64,000 bases of DNA from Pseudovibrio axinellae (GTDB lineage Bacteria; Pseudomonadota; Alphaproteobacteria; Rhizobiales; Stappiaceae): positions 248,001 through 312,000 of the forward strand of contig NZ_FOFM01000005.1 of assembly GCF_900110875.1 (NCBI RefSeq), read 5' to 3'. Below the pieces are notes generated by a model that made no database searches, was not told the DNA's origin, and was given only the letters and a program-made list of their open reading frames with translations. Below, in pieces: positions 34,246-44,370 of this stretch. The first letter of the stretch is position 1; the number at the start of each line of letters is the position of its first letter. Position numbers and translations under genes: made by a program.

Positions 34246-35463
34246 ATGTTCACCATTATCCAAGACATCCGCGCCAACTGGCGCTCCCCCTTTGTATTTC
34301 TTCTGGTTGTCACCATTGCCTCCCAGCTTTCATTTTCTGTGTGGTGGAACCTTGTCAATAATTTCGCAGTCAACACGCTTGGGTTCACTGGTCAGGAGAT
34401 TGGTATCCAGCAGTCCATCCGGGAAATTCCAGGCCTTTTGGCATTCACCGTGATCTTTATGCTCCTGATCTTCAAAGAGCAGACATTCGCCCTCATCTCA
34501 TTGGCATTGATGGGCTTTGGCATCGCGATTACTGGTTACTTCCCATCAGCAATTGGCTTTTATGCAACCACGCTCATCATGTCCTTTGGGTTTCACTATT
34601 ACGAAACACTCAAACAGTCATTGTCTTTGCAGTGGCTACCCAAAGAACAAGCCCCTCAGCTGCTTGGTAAAATTCTTGCTGTTTCTTCACTGGCGTCTTT
34701 GTGCGTTTACGGGCTGATACTGGTCAGCTGGAAAGCATTCAACCTGACATATGAAGATGTGTTCCTGTGGGCTGGTCTTGCTGGCATGGCATTAACGCTC
34801 TTTGCTGCTCTTGCATTTCCCAAATACAAGGCAGCGGTTGAACAGCACAAGAAACTCATCTTGCGCAAGCGCTACTGGCTTTACTATGCCCTCACCTTTA
34901 TGAGCGGAGCCCGTCGCCAGATCTTCACCGTCTTCGCTGGCTTCCTCATGGTAGAGCGCTTTGACTATGAAGTGCACCACGTAGCAGGCCTGTTCTTGCT
35001 CAATGGAGCAATAAATATGATCCTTGCTCCGAAAATCGGCGCCTTTATCGGCAAGGTCGGCGAACGTACAGCCCTCACCTGCGAATACATCGGCTTGATC
35101 ATTGTCTTCATGGCTTACGCATTCGTAACGAATGTGTACGTGGCTGGAGCGCTTTATGTCATCGACCATGCATTCTTTGCCATGGCAATTTCAATGAAGA
35201 CCTATTTCCAGAAGGTCGCGGAGCCTGCAGACATTGCCCCGACCTCCGCAGTTGATTTCACAATCAACCATATCGCAGCCGTGGTGATACCAGTGGTATT
35301 CGGGACGATCTGGCTTTTCTCGCCCACTCTCGTGTTCATCGCAGGCGCTGCGATGGCCTCCATCAGCCTGATCCTGAGCCGGATGATCCCGCGCCACCCA
35401 GAACCAGGCAATGAGACAGTCTGGGTTGCCGCATCAAAGCAACAACCTCTTGCCGCAGAATAA
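34246..35463 (+). CDS. MFS transporter, divergent from AraC regulator
   Basis: A polytopic membrane protein of 405 residues with about 12 hydrophobic helices. Starting at the ATG at 34246 avoids a TTG three codons upstream; neither has a good ribosome site. Charged segments such as GARRQIF lie mid-protein and the tail is polar. It belongs to the major facilitator superfamily, but I cannot name the substrate. The divergent AraC-type gene suggests an inducible efflux or uptake pair. A bidirectional terminator follows. Confidence 0.82.
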   Translation: MFTIIQDIRANWRSPFVFLLVVTIASQLSFSVWWNLVNNFAVNTLGFTGQEIGIQQSIREIPGLLAFTVIFMLLIFKEQTFALISLALMGFGIAITGYFPSAIGFYATTLIMSFGFHYYETLKQSLSLQWLPKEQAPQLLGKILAVSSLASLCVYGLILVSWKAFNLTYEDVFLWAGLAGMALTLFAALAFPKYKAAVEQHKKLILRKRYWLYYALTFMSGARRQIFTVFAGFLMVERFDYEVHHVAGLFLLNGAINMILAPKIGAFIGKVGERTALTCEYIGLIIVFMAYAFVTNVYVAGALYVIDHAFFAMAISMKTYFQKVAEPADIAPTSAVDFTINHIAAVVIPVVFGTIWLFSPTLVFIAGAAMASISLILSRMIPRHPEPGNETVWVAASKQQPLAAE

Positions 35464-35487
35464 CAAAATCAACGTATATACAAAAAA

Positions 35488-35514
35488 GGCTGGCCCTAAG
35501 AGCCAGCCTTTTTT
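35488..35514. terminator. Bidirectional terminator between MFS and ferredoxin genes
   Basis: GGCTGGC (35488-35494) pairs with GCCAGCC (35502-35508), flanked by an A run on the left and a T run on the right, so it works in both directions. Confidence 0.88.
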
Positions 35515-35532
35515 GTTCGCTATAAAGCGTAA

Positions 35533-35892
<360 letters not shown>

Positions 35893-35975
35893 TCATCAGA
35901 TACAGGCAGGCGCGCTGCTATTCAAGAACTTCTGGTAAAGGCCTATCAGGCGAAGCAGCACAGCCAGTGGTTCAC

Positions 35976-36317
35976 TCATAGTTTACGCAGGGTCTCCACG
36001 TCTTTAGTGACGGCCTCAAGGCAGGCATTTACAAGGTCCAGCTTAGGTGCACTCCCATGAACGCTCGCTTGTTCAACAGCCTCCAGCGCATCCGCGAATG
36101 CAAATGCCCCAACCCCAAGCGCTGAGCCTTTGAGGCGATGCAGCCGCCGCAAAAAAGACTCAGAGTTCGACGTCGCGAATAGGCCCCGACGGAAATCCTC
36201 GAGCTGCTGACCAAACACCTCTAGCAATTGTCCTTGCAAATCTGGGTCATCAAATGTCACCGCAAAGAAGTGCTCCCTACATATGGAGCCTGTAAATTTA
36301 TGTAGTTCCGCAGCCAT
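35976..36317 (-). CDS. Small Hpt (histidine phosphotransfer) protein
   Basis: A 113-residue single-domain Hpt protein. The phosphoacceptor motif is HRLKGSALGVGA, with His in the usual HxxKGS context, inside a predicted four-helix bundle. It lacks kinase or receiver domains, so it should relay phosphate between partners encoded elsewhere. GGAGG lies upstream of the start. A phosphohistidine phosphatase of SixA type, a known Hpt antagonist in E. coli, is encoded at 26439, but no functional link is shown. Confidence 0.85.
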   Translation of the reverse strand: MAAELHKFTGSICREHFFAVTFDDPDLQGQLLEVFGQQLEDFRRGLFATSNSESFLRRLHRLKGSALGVGAFAFADALEAVEQASVHGSAPKLDLVNACLEAVTKDVETLRKL

Positions 36318-36593
36318 GTTAATGCCACACCTCCAAACACAGCCAAGTGACTCAAAGTTATCGTTATATTCGGAAAGTTGATTCGCTTGCGTAATTCAAA
36401 ACGCGCCGCAGCAATGACTCAGCGGCGACTCTGCCCCTTAATTCCCTTGGGCTACAGAATCTATTCCCCACATGAAAACACAGGTTTATATTTTATGGTT
36501 AACAATATCCTAGCGCCCAGATTCAAATCTAGACTCGCCAACTCGCAAGCAACCTTCACTGCCACCATAAGTTAACATTGACAAGATGCTCTG

Positions 36594-36890
36594 TTAAAAA
36601 TGGTTAACAAGATTTTTCGAATTATTATCCCGCCCCAGCACCTCACGACCCTTTTCTGTGAGCTTACAAACAAGCCATTCAGGCTTCAACGGGTTGGAAA
36701 ACCAAGGCTCCGCCCACCCTGCCGCAACGCACACCCGCACGGTCGCTGCTGGCACTTGTCGCCCACTCTCATCAAACAGCGGTAACTTTCCACCTGCTTC
36801 GTTAAGACCTCGCCTTAACCATTTGAGTTGCGTAGGACTCGGCCGGTCGATCCCTTTAGAACTGACTGGAGAATTATCGCGATTACTCAT
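36594..36890 (-). CDS. Small hypothetical protein
   Basis: A 98-residue protein whose ATG at 36890 has GGGGGAAC just upstream; a longer frame from 36971 has no such site. The centre, LKWLRRGLNEAGGKLPLFDE followed by GWAEPWFSNP and LTEKGREVL, looks like a compact helix-turn-helix or winged-helix fold with a LTEKGR wing. I do not recognise a named family. The spacer 36318-36593 upstream of its 3' end holds no gene I can support. Confidence 0.6.
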   Translation of the reverse strand: MSNRDNSPVSSKGIDRPSPTQLKWLRRGLNEAGGKLPLFDESGRQVPAATVRVCVAAGWAEPWFSNPLKPEWLVCKLTEKGREVLGRDNNSKNLVNHF

Positions 36891-37273
36891 AGAGAGTTCC
36901 CCCCAAAAATGCTGCCTGTGACTTATCGTAGGGCACCTAAAAATCACGGCTACTTCTGTTGTACAGTCCACCGGATTGTGCCATTAGGTTAAGGGTAGCT
37001 GCAAGGTGGGGAAATCTAAATCTTAATGCACCGTTAATCTTAACGGGTCGCTTTGATTCTTAAAACTCCCTGTTTTTGGCCCTAGAAGTTCAACAGTGCT
37101 CTCGTTCAGAGCCGTTGGATTCTATGGGGCCATTACGTTTTGTTTGGAGTGCGTTCTTGTTTGGGAGGAATGCTTTCGATACGGGCAAACACCTTGCGGT
37201 GACGGCGCTGGCACAAAAGGCGTAATCATGTGCTGACGACCGGCAAGTAGAGAGTACGGACGCGAGGCGAGAT
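36891..37273. other. Upstream region of the GPR-like gene
   Basis: This 383-base region holds a perfect CtrA-type box at 37023-37037 with a further TTAAC at 37040-37044, then about 230 bases before the ATG. A small stem, GCTCT/AGAGC, lies at 37098-37112. The length suggests a long leader or a second promoter nearer the gene. Confidence 0.55.
37023..37037. promoter_or_regulatory. CtrA-type box upstream of the GPR-like gene
   Basis: TTAATGCACCGTTAA is a perfect TTAA-N7-TTAA match, 237 bases upstream of the ATG at 37274. A third TTAA follows at 37040-37043. Confidence 0.6.
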
Positions 37274-40200
37274 ATGGCGAACACCCCGAAGGCGAAAGCA
37301 CCATCGGAAGTGGCTCTGTCAGCGGTAGAAGAAGCCCTTCAGGCGGATTTTGGCGCTCCACAAGAGTCGATTTTATCCGGCGAACAGGACACCAAGGTTG
37401 CAGATGCTCCGCAAATGTCTGCCAGCCAGGCGAAGGAGGCTGCCACAACCGCACCTTCCTCCGACAAAAAGCTGGCGCAGCTTGTAGAAGAGGATCAGGC
37501 TCCTAGGCAGGTTCGCAAGCGTGGTCGTGGTGGCCGTCCGCCAACAGCAAGCAACGATGACCGTCAGTCTATCGGTTCATTGATGTTTGCCTTGCAGCGC
37601 AAGCCCTCCGCAGCTCCGTTCTGGTTCTCATTTGCAGTCTCCGTTGTTTGGGCAAGCCTTGGCCTGGCAATGTCTTGGGGTTCCTTTTCTGCTCAACTGG
37701 AAAAGTCGTCTTCTTTTGCTGGCGTATTTGATAACCCAACCCTCGTTCTTATCTCCGTCTTTATTGTTGTCCCAATCGCATTTGCCTGGGTCATGGCTCT
37801 TATGTTCTGGCGCGCGCAGGAAATGCGCAACGTCGCAAGGGGTATGACAGAAGTTGCTCTGCGACTGGCTGAACCAGAAGATGTTGCCAAAGAGAGCATT
37901 TTGAACGTCGGTCAGGCAATCCGCCGCGAAGCCGCTGCAATGGGTGATGGCATTGAACGCGCCATTGCACGTGCCAGCGAGCTGGAAGTGCTCATTCATA
38001 AGGAGGTCTCTTCCCTAGAGAACTCCTATAATGATAACGAACTGAAAATCCGCCGTCTTGTAGAGGAACTCGTGAGCCAGCGCGAAGCCATTCAGGCCAA
38101 TGCCGAACTGGTACGCGAAACCATCTCCGGCTCTCATGAAAACCTTGCCTCACAGCTCGCAAACACATCTGAGGAATTCGCCTCCTCAGTAGATCGCGCC
38201 CGGGAACGCCTCACCGGTTCGATCGATGCCACGCTTGAGCAGATGACGAGCAAGATTGAAACTCGCGTCTCTGAAGTCACCGACAGCTTTACAGAAGCTG
38301 GAAGCGATATGGTCTCCTCGCTGACCGTTCGCTCTGATGATTATGTCGAACGCCTGACATCAACTGGGTCTGAACTGGTCGAGACACTCTCCGAGACCGG
38401 TAGCAAACTCTCAGAAACCCTGCATGAACGTAGCTCTTCCATTAATGAAGAGTTCTCCTCTACTGCAAGTTCCTTTATCGACAACCTGACAGATCGTGGT
38501 TCGGACCTGAACTCACGCCTGTCAGAAACCTCAGAAACTCTTGTCAAAAACCTGGCAAGCCGCAGCGACGAAATTACCTCTTCCCTGTCCACCACAGGAA
38601 CCGAGATTGTCGCCGGCCTGTCCGCTCACGGCAACGAAATTAGCGAATTGCTTGCTGAACGCGGAGAAGCTCTTAACGCAACTCTGGGCGCTGCTGGCGC
38701 TGATTTGTCTGCGACCATCACTGGTCAGACAGAAGCAATGAGAGGTGCGCTACAGGCTCAGGGCACTGAGCTGACTGCATCTATCGAAGAGACTGTCTCC
38801 TCTGTAACCAACCAATTCACCGGCGCAAGCAGCCAGCTTACAGAAACGCTGGTTACCACTTCTGGTGCCGTTGTTGGTCAGATTTCTGCAGCAAACACAG
38901 AGCTCAACTCAATTCTGACCACAGGTCTTTCTGAGTTCACAAGCAGCGTTTCAGAAACCAGCTCAGAGCTGACACAGACCCTTGTGATCACCTCTTCGAC
39001 CGTAACTGAACAGATCACTGAAGCGAACACGGCCCTCACCGGCACGCTCAACACATCTGTACAGTCCATCAGTGAAGTCTCTGAGCACGCAAGCACTCTG
39101 ATTGTCGACACGCTAAACTCCGGCGTTGCTACGCTGACCGAGAGCGTTTCCGGTGCAAGCCAACAGCTCAACGAAACCCTGACAGGTACAACGGCTGCCG
39201 TTACAGACCAGATCAACAGCGCGAACGACACATTGAACGAAACAATGACCCTTGGTGTTGTTTCCATCAACCAAAGTGTCGAAAACGCCGGATCCGAGCT
39301 GACAACAACGCTTCTCAGCACCTCTAACGAAGTCACTGAGAAAATCGCGACAGCCAACGACAACCTTACAGAAACACTCAAGGGCAGCGTTGAAACCATC
39401 ACACGTACAGTGGATGGCGTCAGTGGCGAGCTTTCTCAGTCTCTTGATAGCGGTGTAGAGCTTCTGTCGCAGACTGTGTCTGGCACAACCTCTGCCATTG
39501 CCGAGACAATGGAAAGCGGCGTAACCAACCTTAATGAGAGCGTACACGGTGCGACATCTCATCTGACAGAAACACTGGAATCAAGCGCCAGCAACTTCAC
39601 AGCATCTGTTAGCGGCGCAACTGCCAACATTTCAGAGGCTCTGGAAGGCGGTGTATCAAGCCTGAGCGAAACTGTTACCGGTGCAAAGGCACAGATCTCC
39701 GAAACTCTCGACAGCGGCGTCTGCAACCTCAGCGAAACAGTCAACTCGGCCTCGTCTCAGATCTCCACCACGCTAAACAGCGGCATTGGTAGCTTGAGCG
39801 ATACTGTAAACACTGCAAATGCGCAGCTTACAGACACACTGAACCTGACAGTAACCTCGGTTGCAGAGCAGTTTGGAAATTCAAACGCGCAACTGCATAA
39901 CACTCTAGAAACGTCCATTACCGGCATCACTGATCACTTCTCGACCGCAAGTACTCGCCTCACCGACGAGATCCTTACCCGCGGCGAAGAAATCAATGCC
40001 AACCTGTCTCTTACAAGTGGCCGCCTGATCGATACGATCACCGGACGCACAGAAGAGATGATGGGCGTTGTTGATGAACGTGTTACCAATCTGGATACAG
40101 CCTTGCGCGCAACCGGCGAGCAGGCTGCAGACGGCATTGCCAACCGTGGTCGCGAGATCAACGATGCAATTGCTATCCAGTGTACCGACTTCATCGAAAC

Positions 40201-43200
40201 CTTGTCCCACCGCTCCACAGAGGTCTCCGAAGTCCTTCGTGGCGCTGGTGAGAGCATCATTGCTGATCTGTCACTACGTGGCGGCGACATTGCAACGCGT
40301 CTTGACGAAACTGCAAACACTTTGGGTACAACAATCACCGTCAGCGGCGGTGCATTGGCTGATCGCCTTGGCGCTGTCAGCACCCAGATTTACGAGAGCA
40401 TCACAATCAACGGCGCTGAGCTGGATCAACGTCTTGCAGAACGCGGTGCTGAAGTTGCTGAAACAATCAGCACTCAAACTTCCGTCTTCAAAACTGCGCT
40501 GGAAAGCACCACAGCTGACATCACCGGTGCCCTTGGTCTGCGGACTGAAGAACTGGCTGATAAACTGGCTGACACCGGTACTGAACTGGCCTACCTCATC
40601 GGCTCTCGCGGTGAACGCGTCACAGCTGATCTGAACGAGATCGGTGATCGCATCACTGAGACGCTCGACATTCGTGGTCGCGCACTCAACGATGGTTTGG
40701 CAAGCCGCCTTGCAGAACTGGAGCAAGTGGTTACTGAGAACGGGTCCGACCTTGTTCAGTCCCTTGATCTGCGCAGCCAGAACCTGGGCGCTTCCTTCGA
40801 CAGCCGCATTCAGACGTTGGATGAAAAACTCGAAGAACGCACAAATACGTTCGAGCAGAGCTTCGATACACGTGCTGTTGCACTGACAGAAACCATCGAA
40901 AGCCGCACCAACAAGCTGGCCGACGCTGTCGAACAGGGTACCGGCATCATTGCCAGCACTCTGGAAGAGAAAACTCAGTCGATCTCGAAAATTCTGGAGG
41001 ATCGCACCGACCTTATCGCGGTCAATCTTTCCGAACGTGTGGAACAGGTTGGGGTTTCCCTCTCCAATCGCGCAGAAAAAATCGGCGAAATCCTCGCACA
41101 GCGCAGCGAAGCCATCGAAGAGACAATCTCATCGAGCCTATCCACCTTCGATCAGGCCGTGGGCGATAAAGTTGAAGCAGCAGCAACTGTCATTTCCGAC
41201 CGTGCTGAACACTTGGCTGACTCCCTGTCCACTGGAACTGAGCGCATCGACAGCGCACTCGACGCCCGCGCCAAGCAGATCTCAGAAACACTGGTTACTC
41301 GCACCCGTGAAATTGCTAAGGCATTCCACGAGGGCCAAACCGAGATCAACGAAGCGCTCGACAGCCGTCTGGAAGAAGCTGGCAGCATCATCGTACAGCA
41401 GTCCAAAAACCTTACAGACGCTCTGTCCGAGCAGGTTGCAGAGATCAACGTATCACTCGGCTCCAAAGTCTTCGAAGTTGCCGAAACTCTCGACAACCGT
41501 TCCAAAGCTCTCGAAACAATCCTCACAGATCGTCTCGAAGCCATCTCCTCTACAATGGGAGACGAAAGCGAGAAGGCAGCCACCACGCTCACAAGCGCAA
41601 TGGCAGAAGCAACAACCTCCCTTGGCTCTGAGAGTACTCGTGTACGCGACCTTATCCTTGAAGTTGTTGGTCAAGCCTCTGATCGCCTTGCACAAGAACG
41701 CGATCTCACAACCGAGAAGGTTGTCAGCAGCGTAGAGCAGCTTTCCGGTACATTGAGCAAGGAAGGCGAACGCCTTCAGGAGATCGTCTCCAACTCAATC
41801 GGCCAAGCCCGCAACTCTCTGGAAGGCGAAGGCGAAAAAGCAGCCTCCGCAGTATCCGACGCGATGGCAACCGTTCGAGGCACGCTCACGAAGGAAGGCG
41901 ACGAGGTTGCACAGCGCGTTCTGTCCACCGTTGCACAGGCCGCAAACGCCCTTGCAGTGGAAAGCGAAAACGCACGCGCCATGTACACTGCAACCCTGGC
42001 AGAAATGTCTGGTGCACTGACAGGCGAGAGCGACAAGGTACGTGGTGACCTGTCACAAACCATCGAACTGGTTACCGGTCGCCTGTCTGCAGAAAGCGAA
42101 CGTTCCAAAACGATCCTCGCAGAATCTGCAGAAGATGTTCGCAGGCTCCTGGCTGGTGAAACAGATGAGGTTCGTACCCGCGTCTTCAACACCATCGAAG
42201 AAGCAGCAGGCACCTTGTCCACCCGCGTTAAATCTGTAGCAGACGAGCTTCTTGCGAAAGCAGAAAACCTCAACGATGCATTCGGCAGCCGCTCAGCTCA
42301 ACTGTCCGAAATCATCGGCAAGGACGGCAGCGAACTTATCACTGCAATTGAAACCCGCGCCCATGACCTCACGACCCGTGTCAACGAAGTGCAGAGTGCA
42401 ATTCTTGATGCAGTGACCGTGAAGGGTCGCGAAGTTTCTGACCGCTTTGCACAAAACGGATTGCAGGCAACCCGCGATCTCGTTGAAGCTGGTGAAAAAA
42501 TTGCGACCGTCATCGACGAACGCAGCAACATTGCAACCACACGTCTGGATGACAGCCGTGAACGGATGCAGTCTGACATGAATGCCCTCCTCAATGCAGT
42601 TTCCACCAAAGGGCATGAGGTCGCGGAGAACGTCACACGCCAAGGTGCAGTCGCAACCGAAGCATTGACCCAGACGATCGATGGCATCGGCAACACCATC
42701 GAAGACCGCACCCGTATGGCTGTAAACGTCATGACAGGAACCAAAGAACGTCTGGAAACAGATGTCTCCGAGATCCTGACACGTTTGAACGCCTCCAACG
42801 GCAACCTCCGTCAGATTCTCTCTTCTGCAAGCGAAAATCTGTCTGAAGTTGAAACCAACCTTGCCAACCGCGCAGGTGAGTTCAGAACAGCAATTGATCG
42901 CGCTGTAACCGAGACTGAGGCCGCTAACGCAACCATCGAGGCTCAGGTCGGCCAGCTCCGCAACACAACACACACTGTGCTGGCGGACGCTGCTAAAATT
43001 GCAGGCCGGATGGAAAATCAGAACCAGCTCCTTGGTCAGGCTATCTCTGATCTGGAAGCAACAAACAACCACGTGGACAGCCGCTTCACAGACCGCCGTA
43101 TGGCGATCGAGATGGTTGCAGACACCCTCATCCAGAAGACACAGGGCGTCGAGCAACTTATGGCCAACTACACCAACACTCTCGGCGATACGCTGGAAGT

Positions 43201-44272
43201 TGCAGACGACAAGGCACGCGAAGTATCAGGCATGCTCCGCGCCGCTGCAGAAGCGGCAACCAAATCTGTGACAGAGCAGTTTGAAAGCATGCGCATGACT
43301 GCTGGCCTTGAAGGGCAGAAGGCTCGTGATGCGGTTCGTACCGCTCATGATGAAGTCCTTCATGACATGAAGGCAACAGTCACAGAAGCATCCGAGCGCT
43401 TTACAGATGCAACCGCACGCATGCGCGATGTGGCACGCTCCGTCCATCAGGAACTGGAAGCAACCCGCAGCGAGCTCAACGCAGGCATTCTGGCTCTGCC
43501 AGATGAAGCAGAAGCATCAACCTCTGCACTGCGCCGTATCGTGAGCGAACAGGTGAAGGCACTGGAAGAACTCTCCACTATCGTGTCTCGCCAGTCCTCT
43601 CAGTTTGATGTGTCGACACCAGCTGAACCTAACCGTACCGTTACCGCAGCTCCTGCTGCAGTGACAGCTGGGGCTCAGTATGCAGCAACCGAAGCACCAA
43701 CCTTGCAGCAGGTTGCAGCATCTAATGCAAAGCCAGCACGCATGGCACCGGCCCCTCGCCGTATGGAAGCACCTGCGCCTCGTGTAAAGCGGGCACAGGC
43801 CGCACCAGCACCGCAAGCAGGCGGCACGTCCAAGGGTTGGATCAGTGACCTGCTCCGCCGCGCATCAGATGATGAAGAGGGTATGGGCGCACCACTACGC
43901 GATACCTCAAACGCCCGCACACCTCAGCACATGGTGGAATCCCTCAACTCGCTCAGCATGGACATTGCAAGAGCCGTTGATCATGAAACCTTCGTTGATC
44001 TGTGGGAGCGCTACAAGCGCGGCGAACGTGATGTCTTCACACGCCGCCTGTACACACTGCAAGGTCAGCAAACCTTCGACGAGATCCGTCAGAAATATGG
44101 TCGTGATCCTGAATTCCGCAGCGCAGTAGAGCGCTACATTCAGGACTTCGAGCAACTTCTCTCCCAGGTCTCCAGAAGCGACAGCGACAATCAGCTTGGT
44201 CAGACGTACCTGACCTCTGATACTGGCAAGGTCTACACCATGCTGGCACATGCAAGTGGTCGCTTCGACTAA
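37274..44272 (+). CDS. Growth pole ring-like giant coiled-coil membrane protein (GPR/RgsE type)
   Basis: A 2,332-residue protein. The N terminus (1-110) is disordered with a basic RKRGRGGRPP patch, followed by two transmembrane helices (about 115-135 and 155-179). Then VGQAIRREAAAMGDGIERAI and ASELEVLIHKEVSSLE begin an unbroken helical rod to about residue 2,110. The rod is built of many degenerate repeats of SxxLxETLxSG type, rich in S, T, E, N and L. A Pro/Ala-rich linker (about 2,115-2,190) and a conserved C-terminal domain (about 2,220-2,332, with VDLWERYKRGERDVFTRRLY) end the protein. This layout matches the Agrobacterium growth pole ring protein and Sinorhizobium RgsE, which organise polar peptidoglycan growth; the Agrobacterium protein is about 2,100 residues. 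GAGGCGAG precedes the ATG. No cell-wall genes are adjacent. Confidence 0.85.
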   Translation: MANTPKAKAPSEVALSAVEEALQADFGAPQESILSGEQDTKVADAPQMSASQAKEAATTAPSSDKKLAQLVEEDQAPRQVRKRGRGGRPPTASNDDRQSIGSLMFALQRKPSAAPFWFSFAVSVVWASLGLAMSWGSFSAQLEKSSSFAGVFDNPTLVLISVFIVVPIAFAWVMALMFWRAQEMRNVARGMTEVALRLAEPEDVAKESILNVGQAIRREAAAMGDGIERAIARASELEVLIHKEVSSLENSYNDNELKIRRLVEELVSQREAIQANAELVRETISGSHENLASQLANTSEEFASSVDRARERLTGSIDATLEQMTSKIETRVSEVTDSFTEAGSDMVSSLTVRSDDYVERLTSTGSELVETLSETGSKLSETLHERSSSINEEFSSTASSFIDNLTDRGSDLNSRLSETSETLVKNLASRSDEITSSLSTTGTEIVAGLSAHGNEISELLAERGEALNATLGAAGADLSATITGQTEAMRGALQAQGTELTASIEETVSSVTNQFTGASSQLTETLVTTSGAVVGQISAANTELNSILTTGLSEFTSSVSETSSELTQTLVITSSTVTEQITEANTALTGTLNTSVQSISEVSEHASTLIVDTLNSGVATLTESVSGASQQLNETLTGTTAAVTDQINSANDTLNETMTLGVVSINQSVENAGSELTTTLLSTSNEVTEKIATANDNLTETLKGSVETITRTVDGVSGELSQSLDSGVELLSQTVSGTTSAIAETMESGVTNLNESVHGATSHLTETLESSASNFTASVSGATANISEALEGGVSSLSETVTGAKAQISETLDSGVCNLSETVNSASSQISTTLNSGIGSLSDTVNTANAQLTDTLNLTVTSVAEQFGNSNAQLHNTLETSITGITDHFSTASTRLTDEILTRGEEINANLSLTSGRLIDTITGRTEEMMGVVDERVTNLDTALRATGEQAADGIANRGREINDAIAIQCTDFIETLSHRSTEVSEVLRGAGESIIADLSLRGGDIATRLDETANTLGTTITVSGGALADRLGAVSTQIYESITINGAELDQRLAERGAEVAETISTQTSVFKTALESTTADITGALGLRTEELADKLADTGTELAYLIGSRGERVTADLNEIGDRITETLDIRGRALNDGLASRLAELEQVVTENGSDLVQSLDLRSQNLGASFDSRIQTLDEKLEERTNTFEQSFDTRAVALTETIESRTNKLADAVEQGTGIIASTLEEKTQSISKILEDRTDLIAVNLSERVEQVGVSLSNRAEKIGEILAQRSEAIEETISSSLSTFDQAVGDKVEAAATVISDRAEHLADSLSTGTERIDSALDARAKQISETLVTRTREIAKAFHEGQTEINEALDSRLEEAGSIIVQQSKNLTDALSEQVAEINVSLGSKVFEVAETLDNRSKALETILTDRLEAISSTMGDESEKAATTLTSAMAEATTSLGSESTRVRDLILEVVGQASDRLAQERDLTTEKVVSSVEQLSGTLSKEGERLQEIVSNSIGQARNSLEGEGEKAASAVSDAMATVRGTLTKEGDEVAQRVLSTVAQAANALAVESENARAMYTATLAEMSGALTGESDKVRGDLSQTIELVTGRLSAESERSKTILAESAEDVRRLLAGETDEVRTRVFNTIEEAAGTLSTRVKSVADELLAKAENLNDAFGSRSAQLSEIIGKDGSELITAIETRAHDLTTRVNEVQSAILDAVTVKGREVSDRFAQNGLQATRDLVEAGEKIATVIDERSNIATTRLDDSRERMQSDMNALLNAVSTKGHEVAENVTRQGAVATEALTQTIDGIGNTIEDRTRMAVNVMTGTKERLETDVSEILTRLNASNGNLRQILSSASENLSEVETNLANRAGEFRTAIDRAVTETEAANATIEAQVGQLRNTTHTVLADAAKIAGRMENQNQLLGQAISDLEATNNHVDSRFTDRRMAIEMVADTLIQKTQGVEQLMANYTNTLGDTLEVADDKAREVSGMLRAAAEAATKSVTEQFESMRMTAGLEGQKARDAVRTAHDEVLHDMKATVTEASERFTDATARMRDVARSVHQELEATRSELNAGILALPDEAEASTSALRRIVSEQVKALEELSTIVSRQSSQFDVSTPAEPNRTVTAAPAAVTAGAQYAATEAPTLQQVAASNAKPARMAPAPRRMEAPAPRVKRAQAAPAPQAGGTSKGWISDLLRRASDDEEGMGAPLRDTSNARTPQHMVESLNSLSMDIARAVDHETFVDLWERYKRGERDVFTRRLYTLQGQQTFDEIRQKYGRDPEFRSAVERYIQDFEQLLSQVSRSDSDNQLGQTYLTSDTGKVYTMLAHASGRFD

Positions 44273-44300
44273 GCTGCAATAGACACTTAAAATCAAAAAA

Positions 44301-44328
44301 GGCTCCTGAATTTTCAGGAGCCTTTTTT
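44301..44328. terminator. Bidirectional terminator between GPR-like and LysR genes
   Basis: GGCTCCTGAA pairs with TTCAGGAGCC (44301-44322), with an A run before and TTTTTT after, serving both convergent genes. Confidence 0.9.
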
Positions 44329-44370
44329 GTTGGTTAGCTTGAGCTTTAAAGTCACACGTGGAGACAGTCT

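Noticed and set aside
36378-36575. A plus-strand frame of 65 codons between the Hpt and small hypothetical genes
   Set aside because: No ribosome site and no family pattern; likely chance.
36594-36608. TTAAAAATGGTTAAC as a CtrA box
   Set aside because: The spacing is six, not seven, and it overlaps the 3' end of a gene away from any start.
39000-43600. Long open minus-strand and other-frame stretches inside the GPR-like gene
   Set aside because: They mirror the repetitive codons of the real gene and have no start signals or family features.
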